Positions 1-8,128 of a stretch of 64,000 nt of DNA are shown one piece after another; positions within the stretch are counted from its first letter, which is position 1, and each line of letters opens with the position of its first letter. Source of the stretch: an uncultured Flavobacteriaceae bacterium (GTDB lineage: Bacteria > Bacteroidota > Bacteroidia > Flavobacteriales > Flavobacteriaceae); contig CALSTP010000001.1 of NCBI GenBank assembly GCA_943789305.1, positions 720,178-784,177 of the forward strand. Reading direction: 5' to 3'. The translations under genes were made by a program, and so were the position numbers. The notes under the pieces were generated by a model. The model was not told the DNA's origin. It saw nothing but the letters and a program-made list of their open reading frames with translations, and ran no database searches.

Positions 1-1
1 A

Positions 2-2164
2 GAGAACACCTTAACTTTAGTTTTATCTAGACAATTAGAAAAATTAAACGAAGTTATTTTAAGTGCAAAAAAGAAAGAAATATTTGCCTTAAAAAGAATG
101 CAGGACTATGAAAAAACAACCATCTATGCAGGTAAAAAAACCGAGGTAATTCTTGTCGAACAATCCATGGCTAATTTAGCAGCAAATAATGCACGACAAA
201 TATTCAATCAGGTGCCAGGTCTTAATATTTACCAAAGTGACGATGCGGGATTACAATTGCACATAGGAGGAAGAGGATTAGATCCTAACCGAACCTCGAA
301 CTTCAATACCCGTCAAAACGGATATGACATTAGTGCAGATGTTTTGGGTTATCCAGAAAGTTATTACACTCCCCCTGCAGAGGCCATTGATGAAATTCAG
401 ATAATTCGAGGTGCCGCATCATTACAATACGGAACTCAATTTGGAGGACTTGTCAATTTTAAATTAAAAGATGCTACCACCTACCGACCCATTGCTGGAG
501 TTGTACGAAATACTTTGGGGTCCAATGGGTTGTACACAAACTATACCCAACTAAGTGGACGTCTTGGGAAATGGAAATACATAAGTTTTTTAAACATCAA
601 AAAAGGAGATGGTTTTCGCCCAAACTCTGGTTTTGATTCAACGAATCTATTTACTAAAATCACCCATGATTTTAATGATAACACCAAAGTTAGTGCCGAA
701 GTCACTTATTTAGATTACCTAGCACAACAAGCAGGTGGACTAACCGACAATATTTTCAAAGAAAACCCATACCAAAGTAATCGAGAACGCAATTGGTTTG
801 GTCTCAATTGGTTTCTTTACAACATCAAATTTGAGCATACATTTTCAAAAAAATCGAATATGAGTATTAATGTATTTGGTTTAGATGCAGAACGAAAAGC
901 CATCGGATTTCGATCGAACCGAGTAGATCAAATTGATTCCAACGAAGAACGGGACCTTATTAAAGGAGATTTTAACAACTATGGAATAGAAATTAGGTGG
1001 TTACAAAACTATTCTCTTGGAAGTAAAAAAGCAGTTTTTCTTGTCGGCGGAAAGTATTATAAGGCCAAAAACACTTCTGCTCAAGGACCTGGTTCTGCAT
1101 CAAGTGATGCCGATTTTAGTTTCTACAAAAATCGTTATCCAAATTACAACCAACAATCTGACTATACTTATCCAAATAAAAATCTTGCTTTGTTTGTTGA
1201 AAATATCTTTTATTTAAGTGAAAAATTATCCTTAACTCCTGGAGTGCGCTATGAAAATATTTTAACCTCTAGCGATGGGAGCTTTAAAAAAATAAATACA
1301 GATGCAGCTGGGAATGTAATCCTCAATGAAACAATAAGTGACAACGAGTCACGCAAGCGCTCATTTGCATTGTTGGGTCTTGGTACGAGCTACAAAGCGA
1401 ACAAATCACTTGAACTTTATGCAAATTTTTCCCAGAATTATCGCTCGGTAACTTTTACAGATATCAGTATCATCAATCCGGCCTTTACAATTAACCCCAA
1501 TATAACTGATGAAAAAGGGAATACTTTTGATTTAGGTATCCGTGGAAAAATAAAAAAGTTACTGTCTTTTGACCTCAATCTTTTTAATATTTCTTATCAA
1601 AACCGAATTGGGTTTGTTCAAAAAGTAGATCGCTACAATTCTGTTAAAAGTGAACGAGGAAATGTAGGAAATGCTCGACTCTATGGAATTGAATCCCTTA
1701 TGGATATTAATTTTGCTAGTTGGTTGAAAATGGATAACACCAAATATGCCCTCAGCAGCTTTCTCAATTATTCTTACATTAATTCAGAATACATTTCTAC
1801 AGAAAAAGTTGGTGTTAAGGGAAACAAGGTAGAGTTCGTTCCAACTGATAATCTCAAAGCAGGCCTGATGTTTGGATATAAAAACTTGGCTTTGAACTTT
1901 CAATACAGTCATGTATCTCAGCAGTTTACCGATGCCTCCAATGCAGTAGAGGGATCGATCAGTGGTGTTATTGGACAAATTCCTACCTATAACTTACTTG
2001 ATTTTTCGATGAGCTACACCTTAAACAAATTTAAGTTCGAATTTGGTGTTAATAATGCCCTCAATGAAGCTTATTTTACGAGAAGAGCTACCGGATATCC
2101 TGGGCCTGGTATTATTCCATCTCCGAATCAAAACATATATTTTAGTACTCAATTTAAATTTTAA
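2..2164 (+). CDS. TonB-dependent outer-membrane receptor, FecA-like (5' end outside window)
   Basis: The frame is open from base 2 without a start codon, so the gene begins upstream of the window. Residues before the first Met (base 98) read like the end of a carboxypeptidase-like N-terminal domain (NTLTLVL, LNEVILSA). The plug domain lies roughly at 160-480 (QVPGLNIYQ, IGGRGLDPNR, IIRGAASLQYG), followed by a long beta-barrel ending in Phe, the usual C-terminal residue of BAM substrates. Receptors of this family pull ferric chelates across the outer membrane with TonB energy; the plug stretch RQNGYDISADVLGYPESYY resembles ferric-citrate-type receptors. The downstream DUF2271 and PepSY genes fit an iron-uptake operon. 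The ligand itself cannot be read from the sequence. Confidence 0.93.
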   Translation, partial: ENTLTLVLSRQLEKLNEVILSAKKKEIFALKRMQDYEKTTIYAGKKTEVILVEQSMANLAANNARQIFNQVPGLNIYQSDDAGLQLHIGGRGLDPNRTSNFNTRQNGYDISADVLGYPESYYTPPAEAIDEIQIIRGAASLQYGTQFGGLVNFKLKDATTYRPIAGVVRNTLGSNGLYTNYTQLSGRLGKWKYISFLNIKKGDGFRPNSGFDSTNLFTKITHDFNDNTKVSAEVTYLDYLAQQAGGLTDNIFKENPYQSNRERNWFGLNWFLYNIKFEHTFSKKSNMSINVFGLDAERKAIGFRSNRVDQIDSNEERDLIKGDFNNYGIEIRWLQNYSLGSKKAVFLVGGKYYKAKNTSAQGPGSASSDADFSFYKNRYPNYNQQSDYTYPNKNLALFVENIFYLSEKLSLTPGVRYENILTSSDGSFKKINTDAAGNVILNETISDNESRKRSFALLGLGTSYKANKSLELYANFSQNYRSVTFTDISIINPAFTINPNITDEKGNTFDLGIRGKIKKLLSFDLNLFNISYQNRIGFVQKVDRYNSVKSERGNVGNARLYGIESLMDINFASWLKMDNTKYALSSFLNYSYINSEYISTEKVGVKGNKVEFVPTDNLKAGLMFGYKNLALNFQYSHVSQQFTDASNAVEGSISGVIGQIPTYNLLDFSMSYTLNKFKFEFGVNNALNEAYFTRRATGYPGPGIIPSPNQNIYFSTQFKF

Positions 2165-2171
2165 TTTCCTT

Positions 2172-2513
2172 ATGTGTCGCAAAGCATTAATTGTAAATAA
2201 AAGTCAATTCGGTTCCCTATCAACCTATGAATGGGATTCATATTACTTTAAATTTAATCGTTTGTCTTGGCAATTTTCAAAAGAAGAATTACAAAGCCTA
2301 ATTAGAACAATTCACAATATTAACAAAAATGATTTTGAATTTACAACAGACACAATGCAATTTCATGTAAAAATACCTTTAACTTTAGATGTTGGTATAC
2401 GATATTTAATCTGTAATCAAAACGAATTCAATCATCTCAAATTTATCTTTACCGAACACCTGACTATCGATCAACTAATAAAAAAATCAACAGATCAATT
2501 TCAACTAAATTAA
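2172..2513 (+). CDS. Small conserved hypothetical protein, DUF6686-like
   Basis: A 113-residue cytoplasmic protein without signal peptide, starting MCRKALIVNKSQFGSLS. The ATG at 2172 lies 7 bases after the receptor stop and is preferred to the longer frame that starts inside the receptor gene. Its pattern (a short Cys-bearing start, a core on which residues like YYFKFNRLSWQFSKEEL follow) resembles the DUF6686 family of Bacteroidota, whose members often sit next to iron-uptake genes, but the Cys pairs common in that family are mostly absent here. Function unknown; probably co-transcribed with the receptor. Confidence 0.7.
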   Translation: MCRKALIVNKSQFGSLSTYEWDSYYFKFNRLSWQFSKEELQSLIRTIHNINKNDFEFTTDTMQFHVKIPLTLDVGIRYLICNQNEFNHLKFIFTEHLTIDQLIKKSTDQFQLN

Positions 2514-2519
2514 AATCCC

Positions 2520-3020
2520 ATGCAATCATTTTTCAAAATCTTACTAATTTCCTTTCTTCTATTCTTTTTTCCTATTGATAAGGAGGTTGAAATTAAATGT
2601 TTGGTAGAAATAATGGATTACCGTGGTGAGGGGGCTTATTTTGTAATCTCTGTTTTAGATGAAGAAGAAAATTACATAAAAACAGTCTATGTATTAGGGG
2701 ATGACAAAAGTTGGTTTTCTGAGATGAAAGCCTTTTGGATAAATCTAAGAAAAAATAATTTATTTTCAGATGAAGATTTTTATCCGTTAATCGATGGAAT
2801 TTCTGGCCCAACAATTTCTGGTGGAGAACGAAGAGTATTTCAAATTAAGGTTCCAAAAAATCTTTTCAATAATGGGTATCTTCTAAGGTTCGAAACGGCA
2901 GTAGAAGACAAAGCATATCATATGAATGACATTAATATTGCCTTGAGTACTGAAAGTTTAAAGCAAGCCCATATGGGGCAAGGTTTTATTAAGAAAATTC
3001 AATTCATAGCAACAGAATAA
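2520..3020 (+). CDS. DUF2271-type periplasmic protein of iron-uptake operon
   Basis: A 166-residue exported protein: a hydrophobic N-terminus (ILLISFLLFFFP, residues 7-18) acts as signal peptide, followed by an all-beta domain with the GISGPTISGGER loop (about residues 90-101) typical of DUF2271. Family members are encoded between TonB receptors and PepSY-type membrane reductases, as here, and are thought to be periplasmic helpers in heme or iron handling; no activity is established. Its stop codon overlaps the next start by one base (TAATG), which points to translational coupling with the PepSY gene. Confidence 0.75.
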   Translation: MQSFFKILLISFLLFFFPIDKEVEIKCLVEIMDYRGEGAYFVISVLDEEENYIKTVYVLGDDKSWFSEMKAFWINLRKNNLFSDEDFYPLIDGISGPTISGGERRVFQIKVPKNLFNNGYLLRFETAVEDKAYHMNDINIALSTESLKQAHMGQGFIKKIQFIATE

Positions 3021-4435
3021 TGATGAAAGGAGTGTGGCGTAAAACTCATTTTTTATTGGCTTTTGGGAGCTCTCTGTTTTTATTTCTAGCTTCAGTAAGT
3101 GGTTTTATTTTAGGAATTGAAGCTTTGTTGGATCAAACAAAACCACAGGCTATTGATTCTCTAGAGGATCATTCCTTGAAAACAACTCTTGAAGCACTTG
3201 ATACAAACATGAAAGAAGTCTTTGAAATTTCAATTTCAGAAAAAAACTATGTTATTGTTCAGGGAATCTCGGAGGATGGATTTGAACACTTTTATGTTGA
3301 TCCAAAAACAGGTTTGAAGATTAATAGTGTAACGCCAACCTCACCGTTTTTTAAGCAAATCAGAAGTTTTCATCGGTCTTTATTTTTGAAAAATACAGGG
3401 AGGATAATAGTAGGGATTATTGCTTTTTTATTAATACTTCTAAGTATTACTGGACTGTTCTTATTGGCCCAAAGAATAGGTGGTATCAAACAGCTTTTTT
3501 TTCTAACTAAAGAAAAAAATATCTATCGAAAAACCCATATCATCTTAGGAAAATGGTTTTTTATTCCAGTTTTACTCATTGGGTTTAGTGGAGCATACTT
3601 AACAATTGAAAGATTGAATGCTTTTACCAATCAAGAATCAAATACCAAAACATATGCTAAAGGTGAGAAAATCCTTGATCTCAACACAATCCATCTCAAT
3701 GATATAGCTCGGGTGTCTTATCCGTTCTCTAAAGCTGAAGACGAGGTATACAATATAGAACTGAAGGACCGAGTATTTACTGTCCGTCAAGGAGACTTCA
3801 GTATCCTTAGTGAGGAAATTTATCCATTTCACCACCTGCTTAAACAGTGGAACTACTTCATCCACACAGGTGAATCCAATCTGTTTGTTGCTTTGATACT
3901 AACTCTTGCTGCCCTAGCTTTAGTTTTCTTTATGTTTACTGGGCTTAAAATTACCTCAAAAACAAGTTTGGATTTATTATCTCTAAATAAAAATAATCTC
4001 AAAGAGGCATCTGTAGTTATTTTGTATGGTACTGAGACAGGAAATTCTTACCAATTTGCGAAAAGACTAGCCAAAACCTTGAGGAAAGAAAATCATTCTG
4101 TAGGCCTAACTAGTTTGAACAACTACAGTATTTTTCCAAAAGCGAAAACTATCCTTATCCTCGCGGCAACCTATGGTGACGGTGAAGCTCCATCCAACGC
4201 TGACCGTTTTGAAAAAAGATTTAATAGTAGCGCACAACCACACTCTATTAATTTTTCTATTTTAGGATTTGGCTCAAAAAGTTACCCAAAATTCTGTCAG
4301 TTTGCAATTAACTTACAGACACTTTTAGAAAAGCAGGATAATTTCTCAAGCCTCATGCCACTTTTTAAGATCAATAATCAATCTGAAACTGATTATTATT
4401 CATGGGAAGGTATGGTAATCAATAAACTAAAATAA
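3020..4435 (+). CDS. PepSY-domain membrane protein fused to a flavodoxin domain
   Basis: 471 residues. A PepSY-associated membrane part has helices near residues 10-32, 125-150, 170-195 and 285-310 with several membrane His (residues FHRS, HIILGKW, HHLLKQWNYFIH), likely heme ligands. A flavodoxin domain follows (residues about 330-471) with the FMN phosphate loop YGTETGNS and the ATYGDGEAPSNA loop. Relatives in Bacteroidota are usually about 700 residues, with an FAD/NAD(P)H reductase module after the flavodoxin; here the frame stops just after the flavodoxin and no reductase remnant follows. It probably moves electrons across the inner membrane to reduce ferric iron, but would need a separate reductase. 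Two ATGs in tandem start it. Confidence 0.85.
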   Translation: MMKGVWRKTHFLLAFGSSLFLFLASVSGFILGIEALLDQTKPQAIDSLEDHSLKTTLEALDTNMKEVFEISISEKNYVIVQGISEDGFEHFYVDPKTGLKINSVTPTSPFFKQIRSFHRSLFLKNTGRIIVGIIAFLLILLSITGLFLLAQRIGGIKQLFFLTKEKNIYRKTHIILGKWFFIPVLLIGFSGAYLTIERLNAFTNQESNTKTYAKGEKILDLNTIHLNDIARVSYPFSKAEDEVYNIELKDRVFTVRQGDFSILSEEIYPFHHLLKQWNYFIHTGESNLFVALILTLAALALVFFMFTGLKITSKTSLDLLSLNKNNLKEASVVILYGTETGNSYQFAKRLAKTLRKENHSVGLTSLNNYSIFPKAKTILILAATYGDGEAPSNADRFEKRFNSSAQPHSINFSILGFGSKSYPKFCQFAINLQTLLEKQDNFSSLMPLFKINNQSETDYYSWEGMVINKLK

Positions 4436-4559
4436 AATTAATCCATATTTCTTTTTTTTGTTGACTACTATTTATCCAAACTGTCCAACAAAAAACACAA
4501 ATCTTTCAAAAGTCATCTGTTTTTCGTATTTTAAGAAAAACAAATAAAATTAAATCAAT

Positions 4560-4637
4560 ATGCAACCCTCATTAGTTGTAATCTTAACGATTGCTTTTGT
4601 TGTTTTGATGAGTGTATTTGAACAATTTACAGACTAG
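4560..4637 (+). CDS. Possible 25-residue single-pass membrane peptide
   Basis: A short frame, ATG to TAG, encodes a peptide that is nearly all one hydrophobic segment (LVVILTIAFVVLMSVF, residues 5-20) with an acidic end (EQFTD). It sits in the 395-base space between the PepSY gene and the pterin dehydratase. The composition is what a small membrane protein looks like and would be unusual by chance, but there is no clear promoter or ribosome signal and no family I recognise. The rest of the gap (4436-4559 and 4638-4830) shows nothing else I can support. Confidence 0.35.
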   Translation: MQPSLVVILTIAFVVLMSVFEQFTD

Positions 4638-4830
4638 TAATGAATCTTGAATAACCTCTGAAAAACAATATTTTAATCTAAATGAATACCACCAATTTCA
4701 TTTGGCTTAAGATATCTTTGGATTTAAAAAACGTATGAGGTTTTATTAATTGTGATAAATTTAATTTGTGTATTAGCAAGACTGATAGATAGATTCAGTA
4801 TCCCGTGTTGATATATAAAGGCAAATAAAA

Positions 4831-5151
4831 ATGAAATTATATAAATCTGGTGAATGTAAAACGAGACTTAAAGAATTAAATTTGGATTGGGCATTCAAAG
4901 ATAAGGCTATTGAAAAAGAATTCATTTTTAAAAGTTTTACTCAAGCCATTGAATTTATGCAAACAGTTGCTTTGGTTTCTGAAGAAAAAAAACATCATCC
5001 AGAATGGACTAATATTTATAATAAAGTTCGGGTTAGGTTAACAACAAATGATTTTGGAGGGATTACTGATAAAGATTTTGATCTTGCATTTTCTATGGAG
5101 CAGATTTATCAGGGAAAATTTTTTAAATCTTTAAATATTAATTTTAGATGA
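4831..5151 (+). CDS. phhB: Pterin-4a-carbinolamine dehydratase family protein
   Basis: 106 residues, family length. The enzyme dehydrates 4a-hydroxytetrahydrobiopterin, recycling the cofactor of aromatic amino acid hydroxylases. The family signature is present: E-x-x-HHPEW (His55, His56) followed by Y-N-K-V and a LTT-x-D-x-GGIT-x-x-D-x-x-LA block. The third catalytic His of the usual TTHD is Asn here (TTND, residue 73), which may lower or change activity. The gene stands alone, with no phenylalanine hydroxylase next to it. Family assignment is secure; full activity is not. Confidence 0.9.
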   Translation: MKLYKSGECKTRLKELNLDWAFKDKAIEKEFIFKSFTQAIEFMQTVALVSEEKKHHPEWTNIYNKVRVRLTTNDFGGITDKDFDLAFSMEQIYQGKFFKSLNINFR

Positions 5152-5221
5152 ATTTACACACAATAGAGTGCTCTTGAGTTGACCTCTCAACCAGTTATTT
5201 GATTTTTGAATTAACAATTGA

Positions 5222-5638
5222 TTATTTGAAGAATTCTTCTTCGGTTATCTCAAACCCAATAATTTTTTTTGCAGCAGCTGAATAATAAAAAGTCAAGAAT
5301 TCTTTGTTGTTCAAATAGATGGGTATTCGTTCAGGAGATTCATAATACATTTTAAGATTATGATATTGATATACGAAATGTCCAACGGGTAAATTTTCGA
5401 AAGTGTAGCTCTCATTTGCACGAATATAAACGTGAGATATATAATGTCTCCCACCATCACGTAAAGTAACAATTATATCATCATTTATTGTATTTGATAC
5501 TGTTAATGACGAGAAAGAAACTCTATTTATCTGCTCAGAGGGGTATTTGTGGCTAAATATTTTTTCTCCTGTAACAGGGCGTTGGGCAAAAACAATATTG
5601 CACACAAGTAAAATAAATAGAAATAGATATTTTTTCAT
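5222..5638 (-). CDS. Exported hypothetical protein
   Basis: 138 residues with a clean signal peptide (KKYLFLFILLVCNIVFAQ, cleavage after AQ near residue 19). The mature part is predicted beta-rich and carries no motif I recognise. It starts with ATG at 5638; a pyrimidine-rich pentanucleotide repeat lies just upstream. It is followed convergently by the pterin dehydratase 70 bases away. Periplasmic or secreted location is likely; function unknown. Confidence 0.6.
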   Translation of the reverse strand: MKKYLFLFILLVCNIVFAQRPVTGEKIFSHKYPSEQINRVSFSSLTVSNTINDDIIVTLRDGGRHYISHVYIRANESYTFENLPVGHFVYQYHNLKMYYESPERIPIYLNNKEFLTFYYSAAAKKIIGFEITEEEFFK

Positions 5639-5675
5639 GAAACAATTTATTTTAAAATTAAATTATTTTTTTTTC

Positions 5676-5695
5676 TTTTCTTCTCTTCTCTTCTC
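5676..5695. repeat. Short tandem pentanucleotide run (TTCTC)3
   Basis: Three TTCTC units at 5681-5695, preceded by one TTTTC unit, in an otherwise A/T-rich upstream region of the 5222-5638 gene, 38-58 bases before its ATG. Short runs like this can slip and alter promoter spacing, but three copies is little. Confidence 0.5.
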
Positions 5696-5798
5696 CGTTT
5701 GAATTCCTAACAATCTTGTCATTTCCCAAAAGAGTATTTTTAAAGTTGCTATACCCAAATATTGATTTTCAAGGTCACTATTTTACAACACGAATTGT

Positions 5799-6644
5799 TT
5801 AGTCTATTTTCCAATAAAAAAAATGTTTTTCGTTGTCCATTAGATGTATTATGCTATCTAAACTTTTAATATCCTTTTTAATTAGATCGTTTTGATATGA
5901 AAGCTGCTCTCTTACATTAAGTCTCCATAAATCATTTCTTTTTTTAAGAAGATGTTTTAAAAACTTATCGTTTTGAATGTATTTTCTGTTTTCAATCCAA
6001 AACTCCTTAGATTCTATGTCAACCCAAGGTAAATCTTCAATCCATTTACTTTCAATTCGATGAGTAAACTGATTTAAATATTTTTCTTCATTCTTCCCTG
6101 TTTCTTCAGAAAGATATTGAATATCAGACCCATCATAAAGTTCGAAAATACGATTAGAGATCTCAGGATTGATTAAAAAAAAATCTTGTGTCCCCTTTGA
6201 AAAGGTTTTGTATTCTGTTCTTGGTGGATCATAGGGTTTGGTATTATTAAACAATGCCAATGGTACAAAATAAAATTTACCATCTGGTGCTTTCTCATTT
6301 TCAAAATAATCGATAAATATACTGTCATTATCAATATACCATCTATCGTATTGTTTTTCATACATGGGAAGGATAAAATCGGTTTCTGCAATATATTCAT
6401 CAGTATATTCAGAAGCAAGATATAATTCACTTAGTATACTCTTTGAAACATCTAAATATTTTTGTCTGTTTTCATAATCATCTCCAACACTTTCTACATA
6501 AAATGTAAAGGTGACTATTGAAAAAAGACCTATAGCATTCAATAATAATTTTTTAGTGTTATCAGAGAATGTTTTAGTGCTAAAATTTTTTCCTAATGTA
6601 AATAGCTTTAAATACCACTTTTTAGGCTCTTTTATTACGGTCAT
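5799..6644 (-). CDS. Hypothetical membrane-anchored protein
   Basis: 281 residues from the ATG at 6644; an upstream in-frame TTG (6665) is less likely. One membrane segment near the N-terminus (LLLNAIGLFSIVTFTFYV, about residues 34-51) follows a basic region, and a long charged, helix-rich domain with many Asp, Glu, Trp and Tyr follows, probably outside the membrane. The layout (short tail, one helix, then an alpha-helical domain starting with residues like ILSELYLASEYTDEYI) recalls the DUF6090-type proteins of flavobacteria, but I cannot assign it firmly. It lies beside decayed genes, so it may be accessory. Confidence 0.55.
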   Translation of the reverse strand: MTVIKEPKKWYLKLFTLGKNFSTKTFSDNTKKLLLNAIGLFSIVTFTFYVESVGDDYENRQKYLDVSKSILSELYLASEYTDEYIAETDFILPMYEKQYDRWYIDNDSIFIDYFENEKAPDGKFYFVPLALFNNTKPYDPPRTEYKTFSKGTQDFFLINPEISNRIFELYDGSDIQYLSEETGKNEEKYLNQFTHRIESKWIEDLPWVDIESKEFWIENRKYIQNDKFLKHLLKKRNDLWRLNVREQLSYQNDLIKKDIKSLDSIIHLMDNEKHFFYWKID

Positions 6645-6705
6645 TTTAGATAAGTTGTCCAACAATATACATAATCCCGAGAACTAAATGAAGTGGATAT
6701 GCCTG

Positions 6706-6840
6706 TTATTGAACAGTAATTACAACTTCAGAAGAAGGGTAACCATTAACCCAAATGTAAAATGTCCCTGTAGTGTTAGGTTTAAAACTTTTTCTAAAAG
6801 CATCAATATCAGTTACAATTTGAGCATCTTTATTCTTTGG
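6706..6840 (-). pseudogene. 3' remnant of an unidentified gene
   Basis: A 44-codon open stretch reads as the C-terminus of a beta-rich protein (DAQIVTDIDAF, TGTFYIWVNGYP, SEVVITVQ, then TAA) but begins right after a TAA and has no start codon. It overlaps in another frame with the tail of the next remnant, so the two were probably joined by a deletion. Identity unknown. A plus-strand frame over the same bases (6688-6948) is of low-complexity composition and is not believed. Confidence 0.5.
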
Positions 6841-7070
6841 TTATTGTCCAACTCATTTAGGTGCAAAAAGTCTATTAAATCGTCTAGTAAGTCTTGTAGT
6901 TTACTTCTTACTTCACTTGTTATTTTTTTGGACTTCCTTTTGGTCTAGGCATATTTATAGGTATTTTATTAATCAAAAGAATGTTGAGGTACTCATTTAA
7001 AACCATTCCTTTTTCGTGTGCTATTGCCATAAGTTCTATCTTTAATTTGACATGACAGAGAATTATTTGG
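6813..7070 (-). pseudogene. Remnant of a small mobile-element-associated gene (RHH-like plus PRPKGS motif)
   Basis: On the minus strand an open frame (HVKLKIELMAIAHEKGM, LNEYLNILL; possible ATG at 7030) runs into MPRPKGSPKK and stops at 6920-6922; shifting by one base in the 7-A run the reading continues as ITSEVRSKLQDLLDDLI ... LDNNQRIKML to a TAA at 6813. The first part looks like a ribbon-helix-helix-type segment and the second like the short PRPKGSKNK-type proteins seen on flavobacterial phage and integrative elements. One A missing in the homopolymer would explain the shift. The 5' end is degraded and not defined. Confidence 0.5.
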
Positions 7071-7092
7071 AATCCCACCTATAAACGACTAA

Positions 7093-7209
7093 GCTGATAT
7101 CAAAGGTATGACTCTTGTTCAAATGAAAGATGGAAAGGTGCTCAGAGAGGAAGATTTTTTTGATAACCACATATTTCTTCAACAACTTGGATGGTTGAAT
7201 GACATTTGA
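7093..7209 (+). pseudogene. C-terminal remnant of a SnoaL-like (NTF2-fold) protein
   Basis: A 38-codon stretch after a TAA reads ADIKGMTLVQMKDGKV, then LREEDFFDN and FLQQLG before the stop, which matches the last strand and C-terminal helix of SnoaL-like/ester-cyclase proteins (the mkDGKi...D....l.QLG pattern). The rest of that roughly 130-residue fold is missing upstream. An internal ATG (7108) exists but the product would be too short to fold. Confidence 0.55.
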
Positions 7210-7273
7210 TTAATAACCCCTGAGTATGGATTACCAAAACCATTCAGTATATTGATTTTATAATACTTAAAAC

Positions 7274-7309
7274 AAAACAGCTTTCTTAATTGAATAGGAG
7301 AGCTGTTTT
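7274..7309. terminator. Bidirectional intrinsic terminator
   Basis: Stem AAAACAGCT (7274-7282) pairs with AGCTGTTTT (7301-7309) around an 18-base loop; a T-rich tail follows on the plus strand and a weaker one on the minus strand. It lies downstream of the 7392-8105 gene on the minus strand and after the SnoaL remnant on the plus strand. Confidence 0.65.
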
Positions 7310-7391
7310 TTCTTTTAATCGAATCCTAAAATTATCCTTACCAATAATTCTAAAAATTCACATCAAGTTTTTATGCATTGAAAGTTAGAAT

Positions 7392-8105
7392 TTAGAACGA
7401 AATTCCAAACCCAAAATTTCCCACCAAAACTCCGCCTGAACTTACTCCTGGAATGGGTGGAAACTCTTCTGTTCCTGTTCCACTATCTGTTTGTGTTAGA
7501 CCATTAGAATCCTCGTATGTGAATTCTCCTGTAACCTCTATACTATTGGGAATAGATCCAATACCATAACCTAACTCCAAACGAAAGTAAACCTTACCTC
7601 CAGTTTTGATTCCAAGTTTAAGGTTTGTTGTACTGATTTTAGATGAAGCTTTTCCTTCTCCAGTACCTTGGTTTCCATCCTCCTCAAAAGTTAGATCTTT
7701 AAAAACAATATCCGTATTTAGGGTTCCTAAGCCAATTCCAAAATAAACTCCCTCCCCTTGATTTCCAAAATAAAAATTAGATCCAAATTCAGAATATTTA
7801 AGATTAATATCGGTTTCATCTGTATTTACAGGAAATGAACTGTAATCAAAAAAAGGAGCTACTCTATTTCCAAAAAGGGGGGTGATTCCTTCTAATGAAA
7901 CCCCTGCAATGTTTGGAATACCGAGTTTGATTCCCATAGAAACTCTTCTTAGTTTGTAGGTTTCAGGAAATGAATGGATCACTTCATTTAGAGAATCAAG
8001 CTCTTGAATTTGTTCGCTAGATTCTTCAAAAATAACGTTATCTAATTCTTGACCGTAGATTTGGGTTACAAAAACACAAATAATTAATAGGATAAGATTT
8101 TTCAT
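7392..8105 (-). CDS. Outer-membrane beta-barrel-like protein
   Basis: 237 residues with a signal peptide (ILLIICVFVTQIYGQ, residues 4-18). After a linker the chain alternates polar and hydrophobic residues with many Gly (MGIKLGIPNIAGVSL, EGVYFGIGLGTL, FRLELGYGIGSI) and ends in FGFGISF, the C-terminal Phe expected of an outer-membrane barrel. It resembles the Bacteroidota DUF6588-type proteins, though this is only a similarity in style. Function unknown. It sits 23 bases downstream of the M28 peptidase and may be transcribed with it. Confidence 0.65.
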   Translation of the reverse strand: MKNLILLIICVFVTQIYGQELDNVIFEESSEQIQELDSLNEVIHSFPETYKLRRVSMGIKLGIPNIAGVSLEGITPLFGNRVAPFFDYSSFPVNTDETDINLKYSEFGSNFYFGNQGEGVYFGIGLGTLNTDIVFKDLTFEEDGNQGTGEGKASSKISTTNLKLGIKTGGKVYFRLELGYGIGSIPNSIEVTGEFTYEDSNGLTQTDSGTGTEEFPPIPGVSSGGVLVGNFGFGISF

Positions 8106-8128
8106 AAAAATTGTTTTAGGTTTTAAAG

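Noticed and set aside
6688-6948. Plus-strand ORF of 86 residues
   Set aside because: It lies over two minus-strand remnants with protein-like composition; its own translation is rich in Ser, Lys and Asn with no domain-like pattern.
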